Of a DNA stretch of 64,000 nt, positions 53,028-61,248 are shown one piece after another. Location of the stretch: contig NZ_FWFF01000017.1 in the NCBI RefSeq assembly GCF_900163715.1, forward strand, positions 248,001-312,000, written 5' to 3'. Below the pieces are notes generated by a model, which ran no database searches, had not been told where the DNA came from, and saw only the letters and a list, made by a program, of their open reading frames with translations. Within the stretch, counting starts at the first letter, position 1, and the number at the start of each line of letters is the position of its first letter. Origin of the DNA: Brevibacterium yomogidense. Lineage in GTDB: Bacteria > Actinomycetota > Actinomycetes > Actinomycetales > Brevibacteriaceae. The position numbers were made by a program, and so were the translations under genes.

Positions 53028-53047
53028 GAATGTATACGTATACATTC
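53028..53047. promoter_or_regulatory. Perfect 20-bp palindrome, LacI operator candidate
   Basis: GAATGTATACGTATACATTC is symmetric about its central C-G step (53037/53038), the usual LacI-family arrangement. It lies 43 bases before the HisD-like start and 36 bases before the divergent lacI start. Confidence 0.85.
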
Positions 53048-53090
53048 AGCGTATCCCAGTACACCGAAATGCCCGCAGAAGGAGCTCACC

Positions 53091-54410
53091 ATGACCGCAG
53101 TCCAGTCGACCGTGCTGAAAGCGCGCACCCAGACGGAGGTCCAGCGCAGTGCGGACCCCACAGTCCAACAGGCGGTCGCGGATGTGATCGCGGACGTCCG
53201 CGCTCGCGGCGACGAGGCGGTGCGCGAGTACTCGCTGAAGTTCGATGACTACGGGCCGGACTCGTTCCTGCTCACCGCGGAGCAGATCGAGGAGGTCATG
53301 GCGCGGGTGCCCCAGCAGGTGATCGACGACATCCGCTTCGTGCAGGACCAGGTGCGCAGGATGGCAGAGGCACAGTTGGCCTCGCTGGGCGAGTTCGAGA
53401 TCGAGACGCTGCCGGGCGTGAAGCTGGGGCAGAAGAACGTGCCGATCGACGCGGTGGGCGCGTATGTGCCCGGCGGCAAGTACCCGCTGCTGGCCAGCGC
53501 GCACATGACGATCCTCACGGCCAAGGTCGCGGGCGTGCGTCGCGTCGCCGCGTGCACCCCGCTGATCCAGGGGGAGATGCCGGACGCGACGATCGTGGCG
53601 ATGCATCTGGCCGGCGCAGACGAGATCTACCTGCTGGGCGGCATCCAGGCGATCGCCGCGCTGGCGGTCGGCACGGAGACGATCGCGCCAGTCTCGATGC
53701 TGGCGGGCCCCGGCAACGCGTTCGTCGCGGAGGCGAAGCGGCAGCTGTTCGGCGAGGTCGGGATCGACCTGGTTGCGGGTCCCACGGAGGTGCTCATCGT
53801 CGCGGATGAGACGGCGGACCCGTTCATCGTCGCGGTGGACCTGCTGTCGCAGGCGGAGCACGGGCCGGAGTCGCCGGCGGTGCTCATCGCCACAGATGAG
53901 GCGATGGCGCGGAAGGCGATGGAGCACGTCGAGGAGCTGCTGCCGGGGATGCCGACGCGGGATTACGCGGAGCAGTCGTGGCGGGAGTGGGGCGAGGTGC
54001 ACGTCGTCCGCACGACCGAGGATGCGTTTGCCCTGGCTGACGAGCACGCGTTCGAGCACGTGCAGATTCTCACGGCAGAGCCGCGCCGGGCGCTCGATGA
54101 GATGACGCACTACGGTGCGCTATTCCTGGGGGAGGGGACCTGCGTCTCCTACGGCGACAAGTCGATCGGCACCAATCACGTGCTGCCCACGCGGGGTGCG
54201 GCGCGCTACACGGGCGGACTGTGGGTGGGGAAGTTCCTGCGCACCGTCACCTATCAGGAGGTCACGGACACGGAGTCGTCCGCGTTCTTCGGTGAGCTGA
54301 CTGGGCGTGCGGCGCGGGTCGAGCGGTTCGAGGGTCATGCGCGCTCCGGCGATGTGCGGGCCGCGAAATACCGCGGGGAGGCACTCAGCTGGACCGACCA
54401 CACGTTCTGA
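53091..54410 (+). CDS. Histidinol dehydrogenase-family NAD enzyme (HisD/HpsN-like)
   Basis: A 439-residue HisD-fold enzyme. Zinc and catalytic residues are readable: DLLSQAEHGPESPAVLI (Gln and His ligands), ALADEHAFEHVQI (Glu-His pair) and GTNHVLPTRGAAR (His ligand). HisD-family enzymes carry out a four-electron oxidation of a primary alcohol to a carboxylate; HpsN does this on 2,3-dihydroxypropane-1-sulfonate. No other his gene is nearby, while a LacI regulator, TRAP importer and SDRs are. A catabolic polyol or diol oxidase role is therefore more likely than histidine synthesis. ATG at 53091 follows AGAAGGAG; upstream in-frame sequence belongs to the antisense of lacI. Confidence 0.88.
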   Translation: MTAVQSTVLKARTQTEVQRSADPTVQQAVADVIADVRARGDEAVREYSLKFDDYGPDSFLLTAEQIEEVMARVPQQVIDDIRFVQDQVRRMAEAQLASLGEFEIETLPGVKLGQKNVPIDAVGAYVPGGKYPLLASAHMTILTAKVAGVRRVAACTPLIQGEMPDATIVAMHLAGADEIYLLGGIQAIAALAVGTETIAPVSMLAGPGNAFVAEAKRQLFGEVGIDLVAGPTEVLIVADETADPFIVAVDLLSQAEHGPESPAVLIATDEAMARKAMEHVEELLPGMPTRDYAEQSWREWGEVHVVRTTEDAFALADEHAFEHVQILTAEPRRALDEMTHYGALFLGEGTCVSYGDKSIGTNHVLPTRGAARYTGGLWVGKFLRTVTYQEVTDTESSAFFGELTGRAARVERFEGHARSGDVRAAKYRGEALSWTDHTF

Positions 54411-54425
54411 CAGCAGAACGGAAGT

Positions 54426-54459
54426 GTGGGGCCATGATCGATGCGGATCATGGCCCCAC
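54426..54459. terminator. Perfect 14-bp hairpin between convergent genes
   Basis: GTGGGGCCATGATC and GATCATGGCCCCAC pair across GATGCG, 15 bases after the HisD-like stop and 55 bases before the convergent alcohol dehydrogenase stop. Confidence 0.8.
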
Positions 54460-54514
54460 GTTCGTCCACTCACGCTGAGAGCTCAGGCGGCTCGCGCTTG
54501 TGTGCGGTGCACTG

Positions 54515-55561
54515 TCACTCCCCGTGCGGAACCACCACGGCGCGAGCAGACAGCTCGCCGGCCTGCAGCTTCCGGTAGGCGTCGAGGCCGTTGTCCAGGG
54601 TGAAGCGCTCGACCTCAGGCGTGATCTGGCCGGCCCTGTACATGTCGACGACCTCGTGGAGCTCCTCGATCGTGCCCCAGTAGGTGTTCGTGATCGTTGC
54701 CTCGTAGGGGTTGGTGAAGAACGACCACTCGAAGGACCCACCGGCGATGCCGACGATCGTGCAGCGGCCCTTGACCGCCATGGATTCCATCGCGACCTTG
54801 ACGGTGCCAGCGGCCCCCACGAAGTCGAAAGCCGCGTCGACGCCCTTGCCGCCGGTGATCTCGCGGATGCGGGCGACCTGATCGGGCCCGCCGGGGACGG
54901 TGATGGCGCCGGCGGCCTCGGCCTTCGCCATCGCGTCCTCCTTCATGTCCGTCGCGATGACGGTGGCGCCGGTGAGGGCCGTGAGGATCTGGACGCCCAG
55001 CTGGCCCAGCCCGCCCAGTCCGATGACCAGCGCGAAGCGTCCGCCGCCAGCCAGGTGGGGGAGCGCCAGCTTAATCGCGTGGTACGGGGTGAGGCCGGCA
55101 TCCGACAGCGGTGCTGCATCGATGGGATCAGCGTCGCCCAGCGGCACGAGGTTGCGCGCGGGGACGGTCACGTACTCGGCCATGCCGCCGTCGCGGCCCA
55201 GGCCGACACCCATGTAGGGGTTGGTCGCGGCGTTCTCGCAGTAGGTGTCCTGTCCGCGCGAGCAGGCGCGGCAGTGCTGGCAGCCGATGGGGCCGTAGAC
55301 CAGGTAGGCGTCGCCCTTCGTGAAGCCGTCGACGCCCTCGCCCACCTCTTCGACCCAGCCGGAGTTCTCGTGGCCCAGCACGAACGGGGGCTTCTGTGCG
55401 CCGGGAGCGCCCTCTTCGAAGTCGTCGTAGATGGCGACGTCGGAGTGGCAGGCGCCGGCTCCCGCGACCTTGAGGAGGACCTCGCCGGGTCCGGGGGTGG
55501 GCTTCTGGACGTCAGTGAGAGTGGGGAAGGTCTTGAAGTTCTCGAACACGATTGCGCGCAT
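54515..55561 (-). CDS. Zinc-dependent alcohol dehydrogenase (MDR family)
   Basis: A 348-residue medium-chain dehydrogenase. Catalytic zinc: ACHSD (Cys) and LGHENSGWVEEVG (His, Glu). Structural zinc: CQHCRACSRGQDTYC, four cysteines. Rossmann motif VIGLGGLGQLGVQILTALTGATVIATD, with Asp choosing NAD. ATG at 55561 follows GAAAGGACG. Its C-terminal third is strongly similar to the remnant at 43577, in the same orientation, so the locus from 43.9 to 54.5 kb is bracketed by one dead and one live copy. It probably oxidises a primary or secondary alcohol; use of the locus substrate is likely. Confidence 0.92.
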   Translation of the reverse strand: MRAIVFENFKTFPTLTDVQKPTPGPGEVLLKVAGAGACHSDVAIYDDFEEGAPGAQKPPFVLGHENSGWVEEVGEGVDGFTKGDAYLVYGPIGCQHCRACSRGQDTYCENAATNPYMGVGLGRDGGMAEYVTVPARNLVPLGDADPIDAAPLSDAGLTPYHAIKLALPHLAGGGRFALVIGLGGLGQLGVQILTALTGATVIATDMKEDAMAKAEAAGAITVPGGPDQVARIREITGGKGVDAAFDFVGAAGTVKVAMESMAVKGRCTIVGIAGGSFEWSFFTNPYEATITNTYWGTIEELHEVVDMYRAGQITPEVERFTLDNGLDAYRKLQAGELSARAVVVPHGE

Positions 55562-55724
55562 GGCACGTCCTTTCGACGAGAGATCCGGCGGAAGCCCGCC
55601 GTGCACCTCTCACTCTAGGAACATCGCCCCATGCGCATAAGGACATGTGATGGAGGTCTCTGTGCGTGCCGCTGGCCGGCGTTCTCGTGCCTCGCTGCGA
55701 GCCCATTCGGACCGACCCGGCCGA

Positions 55725-56921
55725 TCACACTGCGCTGGCTGACACCGTCACGTTCGCCTCGATGCGCTGGCCGGTTGCGCGGTCGAAGGTGTGGATGCGC
55801 TCGGGGTCGGCAACGACGCGCACCGTCTCGCCCAGCGCAGGCCGATCATCGGTGCGCAGGCGCGTGATGACCCGCTCCGTGTGTGCGGAATCGACCAGGC
55901 GTCCATGGGCGTACGCCTCAGCGCCGAACTCCTCGACATGATCGATGTGCAGGAGCAGCCCGGCATCGTCGGGGGTGATGACGAGGTGCTCCGGTCGAAC
56001 ACCGAAGACGACGTCATCTGCGCGGGTGCCACCACGCGTGCCGCCCGGCGCCAGCCGGTCGAACTCGTCGTCCGTGATGGTGAGCAGGTTCATCGCAGGG
56101 GAGCCGATGAACCCTGCCACGAAGATGTCTGCCGGCCGATCGTAGAGCTCGCGCGGCGGGGCGACCTGATGGAGCACGCCCTCGTGGAGCACTGCCACCC
56201 GGTCTCCCAAGGTCATCGCCTCGGACTGGTCGTGGGTGACATAGACGGTCGTCGTGCCCAGACGGTTCTGCAGCTCGGCGATCTGCGCCCGCGTCTGCAC
56301 CCGCAGGCGGGCATCGAGGTTCGACAGCGGCTCGTCCATGAGGAAGACGGTGGGTTCGCGCACGATCGCGCGACCCATCGCCACACGCTGCCGCTGGCCG
56401 CCGGAGAGCTGACGGGGACGGCGGTCGAGCAGCTCGGTGAGTCCCAGCTGCTCGGCGGCCCGGCGCACGCGGCGGCTGATCTCCTCACGCGGCACCTTGG
56501 CCAGCTGGAGCGCGAAGCTCATGTTCTGCTCGACGGTCTTGTGCGGGTACAGGGCGTAGGTCTGGAAGACCATCGCGACATCGCGCTCAGCCGGGTCGAC
56601 CCCGGTGATGTCCTCCCCGTCGATGAGGACGGCGCCGGACGTCGGCTGCTCGAGTCCGGCCAGGATCCGCAGAGCGGTCGACTTGCCAGACCCGGAGGGT
56701 CCGACGAGCACGAGGAACTCCCCGTCGGCGATCTCCAGGTCCAGTCCTGCCAGCGCCGGCCGCTCAGCCGCAGAAGCGCTCTGTGCGCCTGTGCCCGTTG
56801 CACCTGTACTCTCAGCAGCCGTCCCGGCCACCTCCGCACCACCCCGTGCTGCACGCCGACGGCGCCGCCGCCCAGTGCCTGCGTATCGCAGCGTCACGTC
56901 CTTGAAGCTGACCGCGCCCAT
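55725..56921 (-). CDS. Sugar-type ABC importer ATPase (UgpC/MsmX/MalK-like) with linker insert
   Basis: A 398-residue ABC ATPase: Walker A GPSGSGKST, Q-loop MVFQTYALYPHKTV, signature RQLSGGQRQRVAMGRAI, Walker B VFLMDEPLSNLDA and H-loop YVTHDQSEAM, then a MalK-like regulatory OB domain (FGVRPEHLVITPDDAG). An odd feature is an insert of about 38 residues after TLRYAGTG, made of RRRRRRAARGG and Ala/Gly/Thr repeats, before the normal PALAGLDLEI. ATG at 56921 follows GAAGGAGG. It drives the importer whose binding lipoprotein and permeases are at 61249-64000, across the monooxygenase genes. Confidence 0.92.
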   Translation of the reverse strand: MGAVSFKDVTLRYAGTGRRRRRRAARGGAEVAGTAAESTGATGTGAQSASAAERPALAGLDLEIADGEFLVLVGPSGSGKSTALRILAGLEQPTSGAVLIDGEDITGVDPAERDVAMVFQTYALYPHKTVEQNMSFALQLAKVPREEISRRVRRAAEQLGLTELLDRRPRQLSGGQRQRVAMGRAIVREPTVFLMDEPLSNLDARLRVQTRAQIAELQNRLGTTTVYVTHDQSEAMTLGDRVAVLHEGVLHQVAPPRELYDRPADIFVAGFIGSPAMNLLTITDDEFDRLAPGGTRGGTRADDVVFGVRPEHLVITPDDAGLLLHIDHVEEFGAEAYAHGRLVDSAHTERVITRLRTDDRPALGETVRVVADPERIHTFDRATGQRIEANVTVSASAV

Positions 56922-56986
56922 TCCCTGACCTCCTTCGTCGTAGCGCACTGAACCTATAGCGACCGCACGATTCATCGACAATCCCT

Positions 56987-57062
56987 GTGACCAGGGATGA
57001 CGGTGCATGACGACGCATGACGCTGCGTAATCATTCGTGACGATCTCGCCCGTCTCATGACG
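56987..57062. repeat. Hexamer array RTGACG phased at 10 bp in a divergent promoter
   Basis: RTGACG-like hexamers begin at 56987 (GTGACC), 56997, 57007, 57017 (all ATGACG), 57027 (GTAATC, weak), 57037 (GTGACG) and 57057 (ATGACG); only the 57047 slot is lost. All share one 10-base register, so they face the same side of the helix. The array sits between the ABC ATPase start (56921) and the DszC-like start (57148). Confidence 0.75.
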
Positions 57063-57101
57063 CTCGTCACTGCACAGTGAGGCCCGAACAGCGCGGTCAA
57101 C

Positions 57102-57137
57102 GAACCGCACGCAGACGCAGAACCGCACACAGACGGA
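57102..57137 (+). repeat. 18-bp tandem duplication before the DszC-like gene
   Basis: GAACCGCACRCAGACGSA occurs twice back to back (57102-57119 and 57120-57137). The second unit supplies the ACGGAGGA ribosome binding site of the gene at 57148, so the duplication may have created or moved that site. Confidence 0.6.
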
Positions 57138-57147
57138 GGACGACACC

Positions 57148-58383
57148 ATGACGATCAGCAGCATCGGCACCGCCCCCGGCCGGACGCACTGGACACCCAC
57201 CGCCCCGGCCGAGGAGCGCAGCCACTGGTCGCAGATCGCCCAGGACGTCGCACAGACCCTGGCCGCTGATGCCCTTGAGCGGGACCGCGCGAACGCCGTG
57301 CCCCACGCTGAGGTGCGACTGCTCAAGGACTCCGGACTCGTCACCCTCCTCGAGCCGGCAGAGCTGGGCGGGGGAGGCGGCCACTGGAGCACCGCGTTCG
57401 AGGCCGTCCGCATCATCGCCCGGGCCGACGCCTCGATCGCCCAGGTCCTCGCGTACCACTACATCAACTCGGCGAACATCGTCTTCTCCGTCGTCGACCC
57501 CGCCCAGCGCGAGCGCTGGCACCGGGCCACCATCGAGGGTCGCTGGATCTGGGGAGACTCCGTCAACCCCACAGACCCCGACCTCGTCCTCACGCCCGTC
57601 GACGGCGGCTACCGGCTCACCGGCACCAAGCGCTACTCCACGGGCTCGGCCGTGGGTGATGTGCTCGTCGTCAACGCGACGATCGCTGACGGCCCGGAGG
57701 CGGGCACCGTGCTCGCCTTCGTGCTGGAGAACGGACGGGAGGGCGTCGAGTACGTCGACGACTGGGACTTCCTCGGGCAGCGACTCTCGTCGTCGAACAC
57801 CGTGAAGTACCACGACGTGCTCGTCCGACCCGAGGACGTGCTGGGCGCCCTGGGCGAGGAGCCGTTCTCCACACTCGTGACGCCGGGCATCCAGCTGTCG
57901 TTCGGCCACCTCTACCTGGGCATCGCGGAAGGCGCGCTGGCGCGAGGCCGGGAGCTCACGAACCGGCGACCGAACGCTTGGTTCCTCTCTCAGGCCCAGC
58001 AGTATCGGCACGACCCCTTCGTCCAGCGCCTCTACGGCGAGCTCAAGGCCCGCACCACGGCGGTCGCCGCGCTCGCAGAGAAGGTCGGCCAGCGATTCGA
58101 CGAGGTCGTCGCATTCGGTGCCGATGTCACGACTGAGATCCGCGGAGAGCTGGCCGTCGAGATCGCTGAGCTCAAGGTCGTTTCCTCGGACGTCGCCACC
58201 GACCTCACCCACCGCATATTCGAGGCGACCGGCACCTCGTCGACCGCGTCCGGGATCGGCTTCGACCTGTACTGGCGCAACATCCGCACGCACTCCCTCC
58301 ACGATCCGGTCGACTACAAGAAGCTCGAGGTCGGAGCCCACTTCCTCAACGGCGAGACCCAGCCCCTCTCGCTCTACACCTGA
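57148..58383 (+). CDS. DszC/SfnB-like flavin-dependent monooxygenase
   Basis: A 411-residue acyl-CoA dehydrogenase-fold oxygenase of the DszC group. ERDRANAVPHAEVRLLKDSGLVTLLEPAELGGGGGHWSTAFEAVRIIARADASIAQVLAYHYINSANIV, LTGTKRYSTGSAVGDVLVV, RGELAVEIAELKVVSSDVATDLTHRIFEATGTSSTA and the C-terminal YWRNIRTHSLHDPVDYKKLEVGAHFLNG all line up with DszC. DszC uses FMNH2 and oxygen to oxidise a heteroatom (sulfur in dibenzothiophene). The substrate here is not known. ATG at 57148 follows ACGGAGGA. It is first in the run with the aldo/keto reductase and the NtaA-like oxygenase. Confidence 0.88.
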   Translation: MTISSIGTAPGRTHWTPTAPAEERSHWSQIAQDVAQTLAADALERDRANAVPHAEVRLLKDSGLVTLLEPAELGGGGGHWSTAFEAVRIIARADASIAQVLAYHYINSANIVFSVVDPAQRERWHRATIEGRWIWGDSVNPTDPDLVLTPVDGGYRLTGTKRYSTGSAVGDVLVVNATIADGPEAGTVLAFVLENGREGVEYVDDWDFLGQRLSSSNTVKYHDVLVRPEDVLGALGEEPFSTLVTPGIQLSFGHLYLGIAEGALARGRELTNRRPNAWFLSQAQQYRHDPFVQRLYGELKARTTAVAALAEKVGQRFDEVVAFGADVTTEIRGELAVEIAELKVVSSDVATDLTHRIFEATGTSSTASGIGFDLYWRNIRTHSLHDPVDYKKLEVGAHFLNGETQPLSLYT

Positions 58384-58484
58384 CCACCGTCCGCACCAAC
58401 ACCGCCCGAGGCCCCAGCCGCCCGCGCACCGCCCGGACTCTCACACCGCCCGGGACCCATGCACCAGACCGCGAAGGACCCACC

Positions 58485-59597
58485 GTGCCCACGAACCAGC
58501 CCGCCCAGGATTCCCCCAGCCCGCAGAGCAGCAGCCCCGTCGACGTGTCCACCTGGGGCACGGAGACCCACACTCCGTACGCGGCCTCCGCGGATCGCTA
58601 CGACCAGTTCGGCTACCGCCGGGTGGGTCGCAGCGGCCTCCTCCTGCCCCCGATCTCACTGGGCCTGTGGTGGAACTTCGGGGACACCACGCCCTTCGCG
58701 TCCCAGCGAGAGATCATCCGCCACGCCTTCGACTCCGGCATCACACACTTCGACCTGGCCAACAACTACGGCCCTCCCGCCGGCGCAGCGGAGGAGAACT
58801 TCGGCCGCGTCCTCGCCAAGGACCTCCGGCCCTACCGCGATGAGCTCATCATCTCCTCGAAGGCCGGCTGGGATCAGTGGCGCGGACCCTACGGGAACTT
58901 CGGCTCCCGGCAGTACCTGCTCGCCAGCCTCGACGAGTCCCTGGGACGCCTGGGCGTCGACCACTTCGACATCTTTTACTCCCACCGCGTGGACCCGGAC
59001 ACTCCCCTCGAGGAGACGATCGGTGCGCTCGACACCGCCGTCCGCTCGGGCCGCGCACGCTATGTGGGAATCTCCTCCTACTCCGCCGAGCGGACCCAGC
59101 AGGCGGCGAGCATCGCGCAGGACCTCGGCACGCCGCTGGTCATCCACCAGCCCGCCTACTCCCTCCTCAACCGCTGGGTCGAGGACGGCCTGCTCGACAC
59201 GCTGACTGACACCGGGCTGGGCTCCATCGCCTTCACCCCACTGGCGCAGGGACTGCTGACCGACAAGTACCTCGGCGACCCGAAGGCACGGCCCTCCGGC
59301 GGCCGCTCCTCGCTGCTCGACCACCACCTGAGCGAGGACAACCTCGACCGCCTCCGCCGCCTCAACGCCGTTGCGCAGCGTCGCGGACAGACACTCGCGC
59401 AGCTCGCGATCGCCTGGCTGCTGCGCGAGGGCGGAGTGACTTCGGTCCTGCTCGGAGCCTCCTCGACCGCCCAGCTGGACGAGAACCTCGGTGCGCTGTC
59501 CTCGACCGCGTTCGACGACGCGGAGCTCGCGGAGATCGACGAGATCACCCAGGGCGAGTCCGGCATCAACATCTGGTCCGTGTCCTCCGACCTCTGA
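58485..59597 (+). CDS. Aldo/keto reductase
   Basis: A 370-residue (beta/alpha)8 reductase of the YghZ/KCNAB-like subgroup. Catalytic tetrad: Asp and Tyr in FDLANNYGPPAGAAEENFG, Lys in ISSKAGWDQW and His in DIFYSHRVDPDTPLEE. NADPH is expected from ALGISSYSAER-type region (VGISSYSAERTQQAASI) and GASSTAQLDENLGAL near the C-terminus. GTG at 58485 follows GAAGGACCC. The first 35 residues are Ser/Pro-rich and extra to the family. It lies between the two flavin oxygenase genes and may reduce an aldehyde or ketone formed by them. Confidence 0.92.
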   Translation: MPTNQPAQDSPSPQSSSPVDVSTWGTETHTPYAASADRYDQFGYRRVGRSGLLLPPISLGLWWNFGDTTPFASQREIIRHAFDSGITHFDLANNYGPPAGAAEENFGRVLAKDLRPYRDELIISSKAGWDQWRGPYGNFGSRQYLLASLDESLGRLGVDHFDIFYSHRVDPDTPLEETIGALDTAVRSGRARYVGISSYSAERTQQAASIAQDLGTPLVIHQPAYSLLNRWVEDGLLDTLTDTGLGSIAFTPLAQGLLTDKYLGDPKARPSGGRSSLLDHHLSEDNLDRLRRLNAVAQRRGQTLAQLAIAWLLREGGVTSVLLGASSTAQLDENLGALSSTAFDDAELAEIDEITQGESGINIWSVSSDL

Positions 59598-59691
59598 CCC
59601 GCGCCCGAGGCCCCCATCCGGGGACTGCCCGCCCGCAGCACCCCGCCCCACCTCAGTCAGCTATCGACCCTGCCGCACCTCTGGGAGAACC

Positions 59692-61152
59692 ATGACCCGT
59701 AAGCCGCTGATCCTCTCGGCCTTCCTCATGAACACGACGAGCCACATCATCGGCGGCGCCTGGCGCCGCCCGGAGGCCGAACAGCACCGCTTCAACGAGC
59801 TCGGTCACTGGGTGTCCCTCGTCCAGAAGCTCGAATCCGAGGGCTTCGACATCGCCTTCTTCGCGGACGTCGTCGGTCTCTACGGCAACCACGAGGGCGG
59901 CTGGGCCTCCCACGTGCGGCGCGGGTTGCAGATCCCGGCCAACGACCCGCTCGTCCTGGTCTCCGCCCTCGCCGCGGTGACGGATCGGATCGGCCTGGCG
60001 CTGACCTCGTCGGTCATCCAGGCGCATCCCTTCGCCTTCGCCCGCCAGCTGTCCACGCTCGACCACCTCTCCGGCGGCCGGGTCGGATGGAACGTGGTGA
60101 CGAGTGCCTCGGCGAACGCGCACCGGAACTTCGGTGGCGAGGATCTGGCCCTCCACTCCGACCGGTACGACTGGGCGGAGGAGTACCTCGACGTCTGCTA
60201 CAAGCTGTGGGAGGGCTCGTGGGACGACGACGCGCTGCTCCAGGACAAGACCCGGGACCACGAGCGCGGCACCGGCCTGCACGGCGACCCGGCCGGGGTG
60301 GCGAAGATCAACCACGTGGGCCCGCGGTACAGCGTCGAGGGGCCGCACCTGTCCTCGCCGTCGCCGCAGCGCACGCCGTACCTGTTCCAGGCGGGATCCT
60401 CGGATCGCGGACGCGAGGTCGCCGCCCGCCATGCTGAGGCCACCTTCTCGATGGCGCCCCGCCGCGACATCGCCGCCGCGCACGCCCGGGACGTCCGGGA
60501 CCGTGCGGAGCGCCTGGGCCGGCGCCGAGAGGATGTGGCCTTCATCCAGGGGCTGTCCTTCGTCATCGGATCGACCGAGACCGAGGCGCGGGCCCGTGCG
60601 GCGGACCTCGACGAATCCCTCGACGTCCACGCACTCATCGCCCACACCGCCGGAAGCCTGGGCGTCGATGTCGGCCACCTGCCGATCGACACCCCGCTCG
60701 AGGAGCTCGAGCACACGGAGGGCGCCCAGGGGCACCTCTCCGAACTGCGCGCGATGGCGCCGAACGGACAGGTCACGCTCCGCGACCTCGCGCACTTCCG
60801 CGCACAGGCGACCCGCATCGTCGGGACTCCGGAGCAGATCGCCGACGAGCTCGAGGCGTGGCAGGACGCCGGGATCGACGGCGTCAACGTCATCAACGCG
60901 ACGCTGCCCGGCAGCTACGACGAGTTCATCGACCACGTGCTGCCGGTGCTGCGCGAGCGCGGCCTGGCTCGCACCCCAGTGGAGCCCCAGGCAGGCAGCG
61001 ACGGCCCGGCCACGCTGCGCGGCCGGCTCACGGGTGCCGACCGGCTGCCTGCGACCCACCCGGCCGCTGCCCACCGCGGCGCCTTCGCCCACCTGAGCGC
61101 GGAAGCCACTGAGACGCCCCGCGCCGAACTGCTCGCCTCCCGCAGCGCCTGA
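59692..61152 (+). CDS. FMN-dependent monooxygenase (NtaA/SnaA/DszA family)
   Basis: A 486-residue bacterial-luciferase-like oxygenase. Family blocks: LILSAFLMNTTSHIIGGAWRRPEAEQ, FAFARQLSTLDHLSGGRVGWNVVTSASANAHRNFG, DRYDWAEEYLDVCYKLWEGSWDDDALLQDK, VEGPHLSSPSPQRTPYLFQAGSSDRGREVAARHAEATFS and INATLPGSYDEFIDHVLPVLRERG. Relatives cleave C-N or C-S bonds with FMNH2 from a separate reductase (NTA, DBT sulfone, dimethylsulfide). ATG at 59692 follows GGGAGAACC; sequence upstream belongs to the previous gene in another frame. No flavin reductase gene is seen in the cluster. Confidence 0.92.
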   Translation: MTRKPLILSAFLMNTTSHIIGGAWRRPEAEQHRFNELGHWVSLVQKLESEGFDIAFFADVVGLYGNHEGGWASHVRRGLQIPANDPLVLVSALAAVTDRIGLALTSSVIQAHPFAFARQLSTLDHLSGGRVGWNVVTSASANAHRNFGGEDLALHSDRYDWAEEYLDVCYKLWEGSWDDDALLQDKTRDHERGTGLHGDPAGVAKINHVGPRYSVEGPHLSSPSPQRTPYLFQAGSSDRGREVAARHAEATFSMAPRRDIAAAHARDVRDRAERLGRRREDVAFIQGLSFVIGSTETEARARAADLDESLDVHALIAHTAGSLGVDVGHLPIDTPLEELEHTEGAQGHLSELRAMAPNGQVTLRDLAHFRAQATRIVGTPEQIADELEAWQDAGIDGVNVINATLPGSYDEFIDHVLPVLRERGLARTPVEPQAGSDGPATLRGRLTGADRLPATHPAAAHRGAFAHLSAEATETPRAELLASRSA

Positions 61153-61248
61153 GGACCCCGCTCCTCAGCCGCCAGCCCTGACCACTCGCACCACTCTCCA
61201 TTCATCGCCGACCGGCGAAGGACGCCGGCCCCACCCGAGGACACTCAC

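Noticed and set aside
51912..53090. In-frame extension of nearly 400 codons before the HisD-like gene
   Set aside because: It is antisense to a complete LacI regulator, crosses its operator, and the true ATG at 53091 has AGAAGGAG in front.
53091..54410. Biosynthetic histidinol dehydrogenase (hisD)
   Set aside because: No hisC, hisB or other his gene adjoins it, it has its own LacI operator, and the neighbours are a catabolic importer and dehydrogenases. Biosynthesis is not excluded by motifs alone.
43577..55561. Recent composite transposon or tandem duplication bounded by the two alcohol dehydrogenase copies
   Set aside because: The copies differ at many third positions and have different flanks; no transposase, terminal repeats or target-site duplication is seen.
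57102..57137. CRISPR-like or iteron array
   Set aside because: There are only two adjacent 18-bp units with no spacers, overlapping a ribosome binding site.
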